A DNA stretch of 64,000 bases from Aliterella atlantica CENA595 (GCF_000952155.1 NZ_JYON01000006.1:88833-152832), one strand, 5' to 3'; numbered from the stretch's first letter, positions 1-9,725 are shown. Notes: generated by a model not told the origin, from the sequence alone. Numbers and translations are program-made.

Positions 1-1
1 A

Positions 2-157
2 ATGGAAGTAGACCCCAATCAAGCTACTGTTAAGCAGTACCAAGTGGAAGGCGTACCTGCACTACGGCTATTTCAAGGTACGCAATTGCTAGCTTCTTCT
101 GAAGGAGTAATTGCGAAACCAAAGTTAATTGACTTTTTAGATACACACCTAAAATAG
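2..157 (+). CDS. Thioredoxin-family protein, C-terminal part only
   Basis: The reading frame is open from the window edge to TAG at 155-157 and gives about 51 residues. They match the second half of a small thioredoxin: the cis-proline segment GVPALRLF, then beta strands and a C-terminal helix ending TAG. The catalytic CxxC lies upstream, outside the window, so redox activity cannot be checked here. The wording VDPNQATVKQYQVEGVPAL is typical of cyanobacterial m-type or related thioredoxins, which reduce enzyme disulfides. The ATG at position 2 is probably internal rather than the start. The next gene begins about 100 bases downstream on the same strand. Confidence 0.8.
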   Translation: MEVDPNQATVKQYQVEGVPALRLFQGTQLLASSEGVIAKPKLIDFLDTHLK

Positions 158-260
158 TTTTGAATTTTGAGCCAGTGAGTTTTGAGTTAAAAAGACTTGA
201 AATAGTTTTGAGTTAGGAAGATTCTGAACTTGTGACTGATACGTTTGTTAGTTAGGAAAA

Positions 261-1430
261 ATGCAATTTGCTCAACGGTTAGATTTTCTGCAAGCTAATG
301 TCTTCGCTGATATGGATAGAGCGAAGGCAAAAGCTAAAGCTGCAGGAAAAGATGTGATTGATTTGTCCTTGGGTTCTTCAGATTTAGCTACCCAACAGCA
401 CGTTATTGATGCGATCGCGCAATCTTTAGCAGATCCTAGCACTCACGGCTACTTGCTATTTCACGGCACGCAAAGTTTTCGTCAAGCTGCGGCTGCTTGG
501 TACGAGCAAAAGTTTGGTATATCTGTAGATCCAGAAACAGAAGTATTGCCCCTGATTGGTTCGCAAGAAGGTACAGCCCATCTACCGCTAGCAGTTTTAA
601 ATCCAGGGGACTTTGCTTTACTACTCGATCCTGGCTATCCCTCTCATGCTGGCGGTGTAACCCTTGCTGGCGGGCAAATTTATCCGATGCCATTACAAGC
701 GGAAAATAATTTTCTGCCTGTGTTTGATGATATTCCTGCCCCAGTTTTGGCGCAATCTCGGATGATGGTACTGAGCTACCCTCATAATCCTACAGCGGCG
801 ATCGCTCCAGAATCCTTCTTTAAGTCGGCAGTCGCTTTTTGTCAGCAGCACAACTTAGTGCTAGTCCATGATTTTCCTTATGCTGATTTGATTTTTGACG
901 GCGTTGCTCCTTCTATTTTGCAAGCTGACCCTGATAAAAGCGTGTCGATTGAGTTTTTTACTCTATCTAAGTCTTATAATATGGGCGGCTTTCGCATCGG
1001 CTACGCGATTGGCAACGCGCAGCTAATTAAGGCTTTACGACAAGTCAAAGCGGCTGTTGATTTTAATCAGTATAAAGGGATTTTAAATGGCGCGATCGCA
1101 GCCCTAACAGGTCCGCAAACTGGCGTTGAAGTTGCCAAAGATACTTTCCGTCAAAGACGAGATGCTTTTGTCGACGCTTTGCAGCAAATTGGTTGGCAAG
1201 TCCCCACACCGCCAGCAACAATGTACGTATGGGCAAAATTACCTGCTCGTTGGCAGCAAGATTCAGTTGGTTTTTGTACGCGCATGGTAGCCGAAACTGG
1301 CGTTGCTGCATCTCCTGGTAGTGGCTTCGGTAAGTTTGGTGAAGGTTACGTTAGGTTTGCCTTAGTACATGAGCCAGCAATTCTGACAATAGCCGCCAAG
1401 AGAATCGCTAGCATAATTTCTTTGGCTTGA
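261..1430 (+). CDS. Class I/II PLP-dependent aminotransferase (LL-DAP aminotransferase-like)
   Basis: A fold-type I aminotransferase of 389 residues, the usual full length. Visible family residues are the NPT motif at 176-178 that contacts the cofactor, Asp204 and Tyr207 of the PLP site, the Schiff-base lysine K237 inside TLSKSYNMGG, and the conserved Arg of GGFRIGY. A late Arg in GEGYVRFALV would bind the substrate carboxylate. It resembles the cyanobacterial branch often annotated as LL-diaminopimelate aminotransferase or aspartate aminotransferase; substrate cannot be settled from sequence. ATG at 261 is the natural start. It stands alone, with a roughly 250-base gap before the next gene. 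Confidence 0.85.
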   Translation: MQFAQRLDFLQANVFADMDRAKAKAKAAGKDVIDLSLGSSDLATQQHVIDAIAQSLADPSTHGYLLFHGTQSFRQAAAAWYEQKFGISVDPETEVLPLIGSQEGTAHLPLAVLNPGDFALLLDPGYPSHAGGVTLAGGQIYPMPLQAENNFLPVFDDIPAPVLAQSRMMVLSYPHNPTAAIAPESFFKSAVAFCQQHNLVLVHDFPYADLIFDGVAPSILQADPDKSVSIEFFTLSKSYNMGGFRIGYAIGNAQLIKALRQVKAAVDFNQYKGILNGAIAALTGPQTGVEVAKDTFRQRRDAFVDALQQIGWQVPTPPATMYVWAKLPARWQQDSVGFCTRMVAETGVAASPGSGFGKFGEGYVRFALVHEPAILTIAAKRIASIISLA

Positions 1431-1681
1431 TTGTTGTTAACAGTTCGCTTTATCAAAATATTGGTTGCCGATCGCCTGTTTATGCTAATAAGCAATTTGT
1501 CGTCTACCGAAAGTTTGATATTTTTATATCTTCTCCCAGTATATATCTATATAAATTGGCTTTAAAATTGTGGTATATTGCGTTTATTCGAATGACAATT
1601 AGCTGCAAAAGCTTTTATCAATTTTGCCTTAAATATTAATTCAAGTAGCATTTTTGACATAGTTTCATAATTGACAAACTC

Positions 1682-2119
1682 TTGAGTAGTAATCGAGAAA
1701 CCCAAGCAAAGTTCGGTGCAGTCTCACCCACAGGTAGCAGCCGTAAGCGAATATTAATAGTTGAAGATAATAGCCTTAATCGACTTATGCTTGAGGACTA
1801 TCTAGGTTTTTGCGGCTATCAAGTGCTAAGTCTTCCTACCGCAGATAAATTTTTTGAGGAAATAGCTAGATTTCAGCCTGACTTGATTTTGTTAGATTTA
1901 AAGCTACCTGGTATCGATGGCTACACCTTATTAGAGCAACTAAAAGCAAAACCAAACCTCCAGCACATTCCTGTAATTATTGTTTCTGCCTTTGCTTTTA
2001 GGATGGATAGACAACGAGCTTTTAACTTAGGTGCGTGCCGATATTTTATTAAACCTGTAGACCTAACAGAGCTTAAAACGGCTATTTACGATCAATTAAG
2101 CCATGAACTAAAAGATTAG
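1682..2119 (+). CDS. Single-domain response regulator (receiver only)
   Basis: A receiver domain with no output domain. After a polar 20-residue leader come the acidic pair E28/D29 (ILIVEDN), the phospho-acceptor D72 in LILLDLKLPG, a Ser at 102 and the conserved K124 in YFIKPVD, so phosphotransfer chemistry looks intact. Such proteins act as phosphate relays or bind partner proteins rather than DNA. The start is TTG at 1682; no in-frame ATG is well placed, and the real start could be slightly further in. A small conserved-looking gene on the other strand ends 10 bases after its stop. No cognate kinase is adjacent. Confidence 0.85.
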   Translation: MSSNRETQAKFGAVSPTGSSRKRILIVEDNSLNRLMLEDYLGFCGYQVLSLPTADKFFEEIARFQPDLILLDLKLPGIDGYTLLEQLKAKPNLQHIPVIIVSAFAFRMDRQRAFNLGACRYFIKPVDLTELKTAIYDQLSHELKD

Positions 2120-2129
2120 CTTACTTCTC

Positions 2130-2309
2130 TTACTTATTTCTTTGGCTATCTACATATTCTTCAAATGTCAAGGTAAGATTCTGTAAATCCTGACCTACAT
2201 TAGTTACAATAGTCTCAAGTTGAGCAATTAATAATACTGCCGTTTGTAGTTGATTGAGATTGTTTTCAATCGCCGTACGATATTGAGTTTCAAATTCGTC
2301 TAAATTCAT
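2130..2309 (-). CDS. Small hypothetical protein, helical
   Basis: An acidic 59-residue protein read from ATG at 2309 (a GTG at 2324 would add five residues). It is predicted almost wholly helical: NLDEFETQYRTAIENNLNQL, then a hydrophobic heptad run, ending FEEYVDSQRNK. I recall similar short cyanobacterial proteins of unknown function next to receiver genes, but this is memory rather than a search. It faces the receiver gene convergently with a 10-base gap. No catalytic motif is seen. It could be a small coiled-coil partner protein. Confidence 0.55.
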   Translation of the reverse strand: MNLDEFETQYRTAIENNLNQLQTAVLLIAQLETIVTNVGQDLQNLTLTFEEYVDSQRNK

Positions 2310-2324
2310 AAGTAGTAGTTGCAC

Positions 2325-2655
2325 TAATATAATGTTACTGAAACAGTAAAACTTGTAAGTTTTAGCTCCTTAGACTACTCTAATCCGATCGCCCCTAAAA
2401 ATTAGCCTCAATTGCCGTAAATTCATCCTTTAATCTTAAAAATTGACCCCAACTTTACAAAAATAAGTGTGTGTATATTATAGCACTTACAGATAGATGA
2501 TAATGGTATATAGTAGCACTTACGTTCAAAAATATGTCAGTGATTTTACCAGCGTACGGTAATTGAAAATATATGGCGATAAATATTCATCTTTGCTAGT
2601 AAAAACCATACTGTAGGCTAGCGTGGAAATTGAACGCTGCTGCTAAAAAAGTGTC
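2325..2655. other. Intergenic region upstream of uvrC
   Basis: This AT-rich 331-base stretch separates the divergent small gene and uvrC. It holds a direct repeat of TAGCACTTAC about 22 bases apart (near 2493 and 2514). I see no ORF, RNA gene or clear terminator. The repeat could be an operator for uvrC but does not convincingly match a known LexA-type box. Confidence 0.4.
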
Positions 2656-4605
2656 ATGACAATAAACACGACCTTGCCAGATTTAAATCGGTTCCCCTCA
2701 GAAACACCAGCAAATACCGCGATCGCCCCAAACGCCGATCGCATTCAACTACCATTGGTAAAAGATCCCGAACGACTAGCAGCGCGTCTCAAAGAAATTC
2801 CCCCAGAACCAGGCGTTTATTTGATGCGCGACAAAAGCGATCGCATTATGTATATAGGCAAATCGCGCAAATTGCGATCGCGCGTGCGATCTTATTTCCG
2901 CCAGGCACAGAAATTGAGCGATCGCATTGCCATGATGGTAAGACAAGTAACAGAAATTGAATTTATCGTTACTGATACCGAGTCTGAGGCATTAGCGCTC
3001 GAAGCAAATTTAATTAAACAACATCAGCCCTATTTCAACGTCCTACTCAAAGACGATAAAAAATATCCCTACGTGTGCGTCACTTGGTCGGAAGACTATC
3101 CACGCATATTTATTACCCGCAACCGCCGCATCGGCAAAGAAAAAGATAAATTTTACGGACCATATACAGATTCAGGTTTACTGAGAAACATATTACGCTT
3201 ATCAAAACGAATTTTTGCCCTCAAGCAACGTCCGCAACCACTATTTAAAGATCGCCCTTGTTTGAACTACGATATGGGGCGCTGCCCTGGGGTATGTCAA
3301 AAATTAATTACGCCAGAAGAATACCGTAAAACAGTGCAAAAAGTAGCAATGGTATTCCAAGGGCGATCGCAAGAACTAATCGAAATTTTGACCGAGCAAA
3401 TGCATAAATCTGCTGAAGAAATGAACTTTGAATCAGCAGCGCGAATTCGCGATCAAATAGCCGGACTTAGATCGCTAAATGCCAATCAAAAAGTATCCTT
3501 GCCCGATGATACAGTATCGCGAGATGCGATCGCCCTTGCAGCCAACGAACAACACGCCTGCATTCAATTATTTCAAATTCGCGCGGGGCAATTAGTTGGG
3601 CGACTAGGATTTGTCGCCGACGCACACGCCGAACCAGGAGCAATTTTACAAAGGGTATTAGAAGAACACTATCAAACTGCCGACGATGTGGAAATACCCA
3701 CAGAAATCTTAGTTCAGCACGAATTACCGCAAGCAGAGATGCTAGCAGAAGTATTGAGCGATCGCAAAGGGCGAAAAGTCACAATTGTTGCGCCGCAGCG
3801 GGCAACTAAGGCAGAATTGATCGAGATGGTAGAACGCAACGCTGAGTATGAGTTGCAAAGGACGCAGAAATTAAGCGATCGCAATACTCAAGCAATGGAA
3901 GATTTAGCCGCAATTGTAGACTTGCCCGATTTACCGCGCCGGATCGAAGGCTACGATATATCACACATTCAAGGCTCAAACGCCGTCGCTTCGCAAGTAG
4001 TATTTATAGATGGATTGCCAGCCAAGCAATATTACCGCCACTACAAAATTAAAAATCCCACAGTTACAGCAGGTCATTCCGATGACTTTGCGAGTCTTGC
4101 TGAAGTCATCCGCCGCCGTTTTCGCAAGTACGCAGAAGATCCGCAACTACCAAGAGTAGGCAATCCTGATTGGCCCGATTTAGTGATGATAGATGGCGGT
4201 AAAGGGCAATTGTCCTCAGTAGTCGCCCAATTGCAAGAGATGAATTTGCTAGATGAATTGCGAGTAGTTAGTCTAGCCAAGCAACGGGAAGAGATATTTT
4301 TGCCTGGAGAATCTCAACCGATAGAAACAGAAGCAGAACAGCCAGGAGTGCAATTATTGCGGCGCTTAAGAGATGAAGCACATAGATTTGCCGTGACATT
4401 TCACAGACAACAAAGAAGCGATAAATTAAAGCGATCGCGTTTAGACGAAATTCCTGGTTTGGGATACCACAGACAAAAACAATTGCTAGCACATTTTCGC
4501 TCTATCGATTACATCCGCCAAGCCTCTCTAGAACAGCTAGCACAAGCGCCAGGAATCGGTCCGCATTTAGCCCAAGAAATATACAATTACTTTCATCCTG
4601 CCTAA
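2656..4605 (+). CDS. uvrC: Excinuclease ABC subunit C
   Basis: UvrC makes the two incisions around bulky DNA lesions in nucleotide excision repair, acting with UvrA and UvrB. The 649-residue protein has the GIY-YIG nuclease domain near residues 50-85 (PGVYLMRD... MYIGKS), the Cys-rich stretch ([14 protein letters not shown]), a UvrB-binding UVR motif ([10 protein letters not shown]), the RNase H-like C-terminal nuclease ([21 protein letters not shown]) and a terminal helix-hairpin-helix pair ([20 protein letters not shown]). Length is normal. The first 30 residues are a poorly conserved, Pro-rich leader. ATG at 2656 is used. The gene is packed with GCGATCGC sites. Confidence 0.97.
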   Translation: MTINTTLPDLNRFPSETPANTAIAPNADRIQLPLVKDPERLAARLKEIPPEPGVYLMRDKSDRIMYIGKSRKLRSRVRSYFRQAQKLSDRIAMMVRQVTEIEFIVTDTESEALALEANLIKQHQPYFNVLLKDDKKYPYVCVTWSEDYPRIFITRNRRIGKEKDKFYGPYTDSGLLRNILRLSKRIFALKQRPQPLFKDRPCLNYDMGRCPGVCQKLITPEEYRKTVQKVAMVFQGRSQELIEILTEQMHKSAEEMNFESAARIRDQIAGLRSLNANQKVSLPDDTVSRDAIALAANEQHACIQLFQIRAGQLVGRLGFVADAHAEPGAILQRVLEEHYQTADDVEIPTEILVQHELPQAEMLAEVLSDRKGRKVTIVAPQRATKAELIEMVERNAEYELQRTQKLSDRNTQAMEDLAAIVDLPDLPRRIEGYDISHIQGSNAVASQVVFIDGLPAKQYYRHYKIKNPTVTAGHSDDFASLAEVIRRRFRKYAEDPQLPRVGNPDWPDLVMIDGGKGQLSSVVAQLQEMNLLDELRVVSLAKQREEIFLPGESQPIETEAEQPGVQLLRRLRDEAHRFAVTFHRQQRSDKLKRSRLDEIPGLGYHRQKQLLAHFRSIDYIRQASLEQLAQAPGIGPHLAQEIYNYFHPA

Positions 4606-4649
4606 GATGAAATTCCTATCTATATTTTTAAATCAACGAAGTAAACAAG

Positions 4650-5027
4650 ATGGCTGACACGATTGAATATGACTTAAAAGAGATACTCACAAGACTAGAA
4701 GGCAGATTTGACAAGCTAGACACCAAAATAGACAGGCTAGATGAAAAGATTGATAAAGTTAGCGAAGACCTGAGTAGTTTCAAAATAAAAGTAGCTGAAG
4801 ATAATGGCGCTTTGAGGTCATCTATGAATGCAGGTTTTGGTGAATTGAGAACAGACTTAACTAGAGTGGAAAATTCTTTAAAAGGAGAAGTAGAGGTTTT
4901 AGCAGAAAAAGTTGATGGCATATCCAAGCGAGTAGATACTCAAGAGTTTATCAATCGCGGCGTAATTATCGGTTTAATCATAGCTGTATTAGGCGGTTTT
5001 GCGAAGGTTTTTGGGCTAACAAATTAA
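4650..5027 (+). CDS. Membrane-anchored coiled-coil protein of unknown function
   Basis: A 125-residue protein whose first 95 residues form heptad repeats rich in K/D/E (RFDKLDTKIDRLDEKIDKV), followed by one C-terminal hydrophobic segment (VIIGLIIAVLGGFAKVFGL) that should anchor it in a membrane. This architecture is common in bacteria in small uncharacterised tail-anchored proteins. ATG at 4650 follows uvrC by 44 bases, so it may be cotranscribed. No enzymatic motif is present and I do not infer a function. Confidence 0.65.
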   Translation: MADTIEYDLKEILTRLEGRFDKLDTKIDRLDEKIDKVSEDLSSFKIKVAEDNGALRSSMNAGFGELRTDLTRVENSLKGEVEVLAEKVDGISKRVDTQEFINRGVIIGLIIAVLGGFAKVFGLTN

Positions 5028-5053
5028 ATGTACCCAAGTTAATTTTTTATTAG

Positions 5054-5332
5054 CTACCAAAAGTCATCGCATTTAAGTTCAACGACTGGTAAGTTGCTGT
5101 AGGCGGCGAACACATCAGCTATATTACCTGGAGCGTAACTACTCTGCCATGAAAGCAAAAAAACTGACCCTATTTGGCGTAAATTTAGTGGAATCCAAAT
5201 TGTAGGAATATCAGTAAACCAATCTCCATCTAACATCTCTAAGCTAACTAAACGCTGAAAAACAATTTTTGTATAACCATTATCTAAGTGAAATTCAACT
5301 TTTACAGGCTCAAATCGCCAAACTAACTTCAT
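5054..5332 (-). CDS. Hypothetical protein
   Basis: About 92 residues if read from ATG at 5332; an upstream ATG at 5398 would give 114 residues but would overlap the antitoxin gene head-to-head. The protein reads as folded and soluble (KLVWRFEPVKVEFHLDNGY... VELKCDDFW), ends in a conserved-looking acidic-aromatic tail, and shows no signal peptide. I do not recognise the family. It is divergent from the parD-like gene 60 bases away, so both probably share a promoter region. Confidence 0.55.
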   Translation of the reverse strand: MKLVWRFEPVKVEFHLDNGYTKIVFQRLVSLEMLDGDWFTDIPTIWIPLNLRQIGSVFLLSWQSSYAPGNIADVFAAYSNLPVVELKCDDFW

Positions 5333-5392
5333 AGCAAGAGCTAAGAACAATGAATACTCTATGATATTAGTAAACAATAGCAATTTTTTTGT

Positions 5393-5659
5393 ATGCACAT
5401 TACCTTAAACTCAGAGCAAGAGCAGTTTATTCAAGCAAAGCTCCAAAGTGGTAAATACCAAAGCGTAGATGATGTGGTTGAAGCTGCCTTGCATTTGTTA
5501 GAAGAACAAGATGAAGCTTACGAACAGTGGGTGGTTGACACTCGTGCGAAGGTAGATGCGGCAGCCGCATCATTGGATCGAGGAGAAGGACTTGACGGCG
5601 AACAAGTAGTTAATAGTATTTTAGATAAATTCCGCCACGCGCGTGAGGATAGAGGATGA
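5393..5659 (+). CDS. ParD-like type II antitoxin (ribbon-helix-helix)
   Basis: An 88-residue ParD/CopG-like antitoxin. The N-terminal LNSEQEQFIQAKLQSGKYQSVDDVVEAALHL is the classic ribbon-helix-helix pattern that dimerises and binds operator DNA; the acidic C-terminal half should wrap and neutralise the toxin. The stop overlaps the start of the downstream toxin by four bases (ATGA), the usual arrangement for translational coupling. By analogy with the family it should repress its own operon together with the toxin. Confidence 0.85.
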   Translation: MHITLNSEQEQFIQAKLQSGKYQSVDDVVEAALHLLEEQDEAYEQWVVDTRAKVDAAAASLDRGEGLDGEQVVNSILDKFRHAREDRG

Positions 5660-5955
5660 GTCGCTATACCATAGCACCTGAAGCCAGTAGCGACTTAGAC
5701 GAAATCAGCAATTATTTTTTTCTAAGTAATGTCGAAGCAGGAGAGCGTTGGTTTGAGGCTTTTAATCAAAAATGTCAGCAACTAGCACAATTTCCTTTTA
5801 TGGGAAGGAGGTATGCTCATATTCGTTCCGACTTGCGAGGTTTGCCACTAGAAGGATTTATTATTTTTTATCGAGTTCAAGATACCCGTATTGAAATTAT
5901 GCGAGTTGTTAACGGTAAACGCAATCTAAAAACTTTATTTACGGAAGATGAGTAG
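5656..5955 (+). CDS. RelE/ParE-family toxin
   Basis: A 99-residue toxin of the RelE/ParE superfamily: YTIAPEASSDLDEISNYF at the N terminus, GRRYAHIRSDLRGLPLEGFIIFYRV in the core and a basic C-terminal end (VVNGKRNLKTLF). ParE-type members poison DNA gyrase, RelE-type members cut mRNA on the ribosome; the pairing with a ParD-like antitoxin and the LRGLP.. YRV wording favour ParE. ATG at 5656 overlaps the antitoxin stop. Nothing suggests inactivation. Confidence 0.85.
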   Translation: MSRYTIAPEASSDLDEISNYFFLSNVEAGERWFEAFNQKCQQLAQFPFMGRRYAHIRSDLRGLPLEGFIIFYRVQDTRIEIMRVVNGKRNLKTLFTEDE

Positions 5956-6003
5956 TGACATTAGATTTAAGTTAACTATCTCTAAATAATCAGTATTTCG
6001 ATA

Positions 6004-7539
6004 ATGAGCTTAGTTGAAGAAGTCTTACAAAAATTGCCAGGAGATGTCTTAGGGGGCTTGCGAAAAAGCGATCGCCTGCTAAAATCCTTACGAGAAAATA
6101 CTACACCTATTCCCCAAGTAGTAACTCAAAGCGACGTACCGCTAGAAAATATAGATTGGGATGTAGTTATTTGTGGTGGCACATTAGGAATTATTATTGG
6201 CTATGCATTGGTGAAGCGAGGCTGGCGAGTAGCTTTGCTAGAACGGGGAATTTTGCGCGGTAGAGAGCAAGAATGGAATATATCGCGCTCGGAATTAGAG
6301 GTATTTGTTGAATTAGACTTACTTAGCGAAGAAGAATTAAAAAAAGCGATCGCCACTCAATACAATCCCGCTCGTGTCAGCTTTTTTGGCGGTACAGAAG
6401 TATGGGTAAACGACGTTCTCAATATCGGCGTAGATCCTGTCTATCTCTTGGAAACCTTAAAAACTAAATTTTTAGCTGCTGGCGGTAGTTTGTTTGAAAA
6501 CACTCCATTTAGTACAGCAGTAGTTCACCCCAACGGCGTTTTAGTAGCCGACACATTCAAAACTCGCTTGCTCGTAGATGCTATGGGGCATTTTTCGCCT
6601 ATAGTCCAGCAAGCCAGACAAGGACAAAAACCAGATGGTATATGTTTAGTAGTGGGTAGTTGCGCTCAAGGATTTACTCAAAATACTACAGGCGACTTGT
6701 TAGCCTCATTTACTCCTATCCAAAATCACTGTCAATACTTTTGGGAAGCTTTTCCAGCGCGAGATGGGAGAACTACATATCTATTTACCTACATGGATGC
6801 AGATCCCCAGCATCTAGGTTTAGAAGACTTATTTGCCGAGTATTTACGTTTGCTGCCAGAATATCAAGGTGTAAATATCGAGCAATTGCAACTAAAACGA
6901 GCGCTGTTTGGGTTTTTCCCAGCATACCGCCGTAGCCCTCTACATTTCCCTTGGAACCGAATTTTACCAGTTGGAGATAGTAGCGGTAGTCAATCGCCCT
7001 TAAGTTTTGGTGGCTTTGGTGCGATGGTACGTCACCTCAAGCGTTTGACATTGGGAATTGATGCAGCACTCACTACAGAGCAATTATCATCGTCAGCATT
7101 AGCACTACTGCAACCTTATCAACCGAGTTTGAGCGTTACTTGGTTGTTCCAAAAGGCAATGAGAGCAGATATCGAGCAAAAACTGGACTCGAATCAAATT
7201 AATCAGCTACTTTCAGCAGTATTTTTAGAAATGCAACAATTAGGCGAACCAGTATTAAAGCCTTTTTTGCAAGATGTAGTCCAGTTTCCAGCCTTAACGC
7301 AAACTCTAATAAAAACTGCCCTCAACCATCCCCAATTAATTGCTCAAATTATTCCCCAAGTTGGATTTGTTAGCTTAATAGATTGGACTATCCATTACAT
7401 CAATTTAGGAATTTATACAGCTTTATATCAGCTAGGCGTAAAACTAGAGCCAACGGTGAAAAACTTGTCACCCCAACAGCAATATTATTATTACCGCTGG
7501 TTGGACTCTTGGCAGTATGGTGCTGGTAACGACTACTAA
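6004..7539 (+). CDS. cruP: CruP, lycopene cyclase-family FAD protein
   Basis: A 511-residue flavoprotein. The FAD-binding start is VVICGGTLGIIIGYAL, followed by LLERGILRGREQEWNISRSEL, RLLVDAMGHFSPIVQQ, GICLVVGSCAQGF and PVGDSSGSQSPLSFGGFGAM. These phrases match, in order, what I recall of cyanobacterial and plant CruP, the paralogue of lycopene cyclase CruA that is conserved in oxygenic phototrophs and linked in plants to limiting beta-carotene epoxide/ROS damage rather than to bulk cyclisation. It acts at or near thylakoid membranes by inference. The C-terminal 150 residues are helical. It ends convergently with the acyltransferase gene, overlapping by four bases. Confidence 0.85.
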   Translation: MSLVEEVLQKLPGDVLGGLRKSDRLLKSLRENTTPIPQVVTQSDVPLENIDWDVVICGGTLGIIIGYALVKRGWRVALLERGILRGREQEWNISRSELEVFVELDLLSEEELKKAIATQYNPARVSFFGGTEVWVNDVLNIGVDPVYLLETLKTKFLAAGGSLFENTPFSTAVVHPNGVLVADTFKTRLLVDAMGHFSPIVQQARQGQKPDGICLVVGSCAQGFTQNTTGDLLASFTPIQNHCQYFWEAFPARDGRTTYLFTYMDADPQHLGLEDLFAEYLRLLPEYQGVNIEQLQLKRALFGFFPAYRRSPLHFPWNRILPVGDSSGSQSPLSFGGFGAMVRHLKRLTLGIDAALTTEQLSSSALALLQPYQPSLSVTWLFQKAMRADIEQKLDSNQINQLLSAVFLEMQQLGEPVLKPFLQDVVQFPALTQTLIKTALNHPQLIAQIIPQVGFVSLIDWTIHYINLGIYTALYQLGVKLEPTVKNLSPQQQYYYYRWLDSWQYGAGNDY

Positions 7540-8237
7540 CTTGCCATCAAACTTGTCAAATCGTGTTCTATAGGCTGGCGACTGCGAATCACTCGTGCTG
7601 GTACGCCAACCGCGATTGAGTAAGGCGGAATACTTTTGGTTACTACTGAACCTGCGCCGATAACGCTGCCTTGCCCAATAGTAACTCCATCGAGAATTTT
7701 TACACCAAAACCCAGCCAACAATCATCCCCGATCGCAATTCCCTGACGAGTAATGCCTTGTTTGTTGATTTTCTTGGTAGGATCGGCAAAATTGTGATTA
7801 TTAGCAGCGATCGCACTGTGCGCTGCAATCATACAGTCTTTACCAATTTTGATATTACCTGGACCTGTCACGCATACATAGGGTCCAACAAATGTGCGAT
7901 CGCCAATTTCAATCGAGCAATCACTACCTGCGCTTCTAATATCAACGCCATGTTCGAGGGTGACGCTAGAGCCGAGATTCATGCTATTTTTGGCACACCT
8001 GAGCGCAATCCGAACGCCACGAGAAACTGAAGTTCCAGCACCAATTTCAATATTATGAGCGCCAATAAATTCAGCGCCGTCTTGTATATAAACTGAGCCT
8101 TCTTGCTTTTTAAAGATAAAGCGGTATGCTATATTTCTGATTAATACTCCCAAAGCAATAGTAGGAATCCAGTCCACACAAGTAGTCAGTAAAAGTTCTT
8201 TAATCCGCATCAATCTTGTAGATTCTTTAATTGGCAT
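7536..8237 (-). CDS. Acyltransferase with left-handed beta-helix (hexapeptide repeats)
   Basis: A 233-residue protein with a short N-terminal hydrophobic helix (IPTIALGVLIRNIAYRFIF) and then hexapeptide repeats: IEIGAGT, IEIGDRTFVG, IKIGKDCMIA, IAIGDDCWLG, VTIGQGSVIG, ending IPPYSIAVGVPARVI. The HNF motif (NNHNFADPTK) contains the His used by acetyltransferases of the NodL/WbbJ kind. Likely substrates are sugars of envelope or exopolysaccharide; the acceptor cannot be told. It converges on cruP with a four-base overlap. A second, different hexapeptide acyltransferase lies at the right end of the window. Confidence 0.8.
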   Translation of the reverse strand: MPIKESTRLMRIKELLLTTCVDWIPTIALGVLIRNIAYRFIFKKQEGSVYIQDGAEFIGAHNIEIGAGTSVSRGVRIALRCAKNSMNLGSSVTLEHGVDIRSAGSDCSIEIGDRTFVGPYVCVTGPGNIKIGKDCMIAAHSAIAANNHNFADPTKKINKQGITRQGIAIGDDCWLGFGVKILDGVTIGQGSVIGAGSVVTKSIPPYSIAVGVPARVIRSRQPIEHDLTSLMAS

Positions 8238-8933
8238 AATTTTCAGACTCCCAACTATAGTTTGCGGTTATGACTTCTTTATTTGTTTGAGCGCGATCGC
8301 CTTTCCAGTGCGTTTAAATTTTGTAAGTAGCTATATCGTTACCTAGAATTAGACATATTTTTGCCCAGATACTTTGCATAAAAATAGTAATTGCTTTTGC
8401 AAATTAATTTTGTGCAAATTTTATCGGAAAATATATCAAATAACTTAAATTTGTAACTACTATTTGTTCTACTTATGGCGGACAATCCCCAACATTAGAC
8501 ATTACATTTAAGTCCGCCATCAGCGCAATTATATAAAGACTACCTCGGATGCCATGTCTACTTTCTTGCATCCAATTTCTATAATTAATTATTTTCCTGG
8601 CAATAGAAAAAACCAACTTACAATCCCTTTTCTACTATCCACCCACTTAAAGGTAATCTTAACAATTCAAGTCAGTAACTTTATGAAGTTTAGATAAAGA
8701 TATCCGTACTACCACCGAGGGAAATTATAAAGAAATCATAAAGAAACTTCTCGCCCCAGGGCAAAGTAGACCTGTTGCATAAGTCTATAATTTCAACGGA
8801 CAAGGGGGACTCCAGGGGGATCGGATTGCTAATTTACAGAGCGTTGCCTACTTTTGCAAGAAGTTTAGTAATTGCTGCAAAAGAAGCGAAAACTGCGATG
8901 AGAGCAACAATCTATCGAGATATTAGCGATCGC
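8238..8933. other. Intergenic region of about 700 bases
   Basis: AT-rich DNA between two minus-strand genes. One hairpin is visible: a 9-bp stem ATGGCGGAC/GTCCGCCAT at 8475-8483 and 8512-8520 with a 28-base loop. Near 8770-8795 a partial palindrome AGAC..GTCT surrounds TGTTGCATAA, which could be an old insertion end. An 80-codon open frame from 8775 overlaps queE antisense and does not look like a protein. I see no tRNA or riboswitch. Confidence 0.4.
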
Positions 8934-9725
8934 TTAAAGTTGATTGAGCATTTTATGCGTCTGCGGGATGGCGCGGACAGACTTGAGAGCGCGTTTCATC
9001 TGTGCTTGCCAATCTAACACCTGTGCGGGTGTTGGAGCTAATATCAATTCTTTGTTAGGGTGCGATTCTGAGTCTAAAGGAGTTACTGGTTGCAAAAACA
9101 CTGGAATTTCTGGACTAACAGCAGCTACTAATTGAGCAGCGCGTTCTAAATCGGCGGTATCAGTTTGTTGAGAAACAATTATCTTAATAAATACTTCTAC
9201 TTGCGATCGCACGCAAGCTTGCAAAAATTTGGCGTGTTCCTCCCAATGCTCCTCACCGCTGACGCTAGGTAATTTTATATCCATACCTACCGAGTCTAAA
9301 TAAGGCAAAATAGTCTGTAATTGGGCGGGACGATGACCGCCAGTTTCTAAATATATAGGTAAACCAGTAGCTAGTCGCACTTGAGGCAAAAATTGCTTTA
9401 AAAATGGTGCATGGAGCAACGGCTCTCCGCCTGTAAGGCTGATACTATCGTGCAAACCTGGGACATTTTGACGCTCAACCCAAGCTAATAGAGTATCGGT
9501 ATCTACAGGATTGGGATGCATGGCAAAATCGCGCAATCCTGGTGTCATTTCTACTCGACACTCATCGGAAGCTACCCAAGTATGAGCGCTATCGCAATAA
9601 CTGCAGCGCAAGTCACAAATGGCAAAGCGGATAAATATTTGACGAGTACCGACATTGAGTCCTTCCCCTTGAATTGCAGAGAAAACTTCGATTAATCTGG
9701 CTGTACGGTCGGTATTTATATTCAT
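8934..9725 (-). CDS. queE: 7-carboxy-7-deazaguanine synthase
   Basis: Radical SAM enzyme converting 6-carboxy-tetrahydropterin to 7-carboxy-7-deazaguanine in queuosine precursor synthesis. The N terminus carries the substrate motif FSAIQGEG and the iron-sulfur cysteines C37, C41 and C44 (ICDLRCSYCDSAHTW); the C-x3-C-x2-C spacing is that of classical radical SAM proteins. The SAM-binding SLTGGEPLL and the strand ending PIYLETGG follow. Length (263) is a little above that of compact QueE forms. Start ATG at 9725. It is divergent from the yqeK gene with 36 bases between, so the two share a promoter region. Confidence 0.93.
   Translation of the reverse strand: MNINTDRTARLIEVFSAIQGEGLNVGTRQIFIRFAICDLRCSYCDSAHTWVASDECRVEMTPGLRDFAMHPNPVDTDTLLAWVERQNVPGLHDSISLTGGEPLLHAPFLKQFLPQVRLATGLPIYLETGGHRPAQLQTILPYLDSVGMDIKLPSVSGEEHWEEHAKFLQACVRSQVEVFIKIIVSQQTDTADLERAAQLVAAVSPEIPVFLQPVTPLDSESHPNKELILAPTPAQVLDWQAQMKRALKSVRAIPQTHKMLNQL

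Noticed and set aside
1427..1639. 70-codon open frame after the aminotransferase gene
   Set aside because: Low-complexity, aromatic and Ser-rich composition, overlaps the aminotransferase stop, no ribosome site and no recognisable domain.
2480..2530. Direct repeat TAGCACTTAC as a LexA site for uvrC
   Set aside because: Direct, not inverted, and does not match the cyanobacterial LexA boxes I know.
8475..8520. 9-bp inverted repeat as a terminator
   Set aside because: The loop is 28 bases and no T run follows on either strand.
8775..9017. 80-codon open frame antisense to the end of queE
   Set aside because: A third of it is the queE antisense strand and the rest has no protein-like pattern; open by chance.
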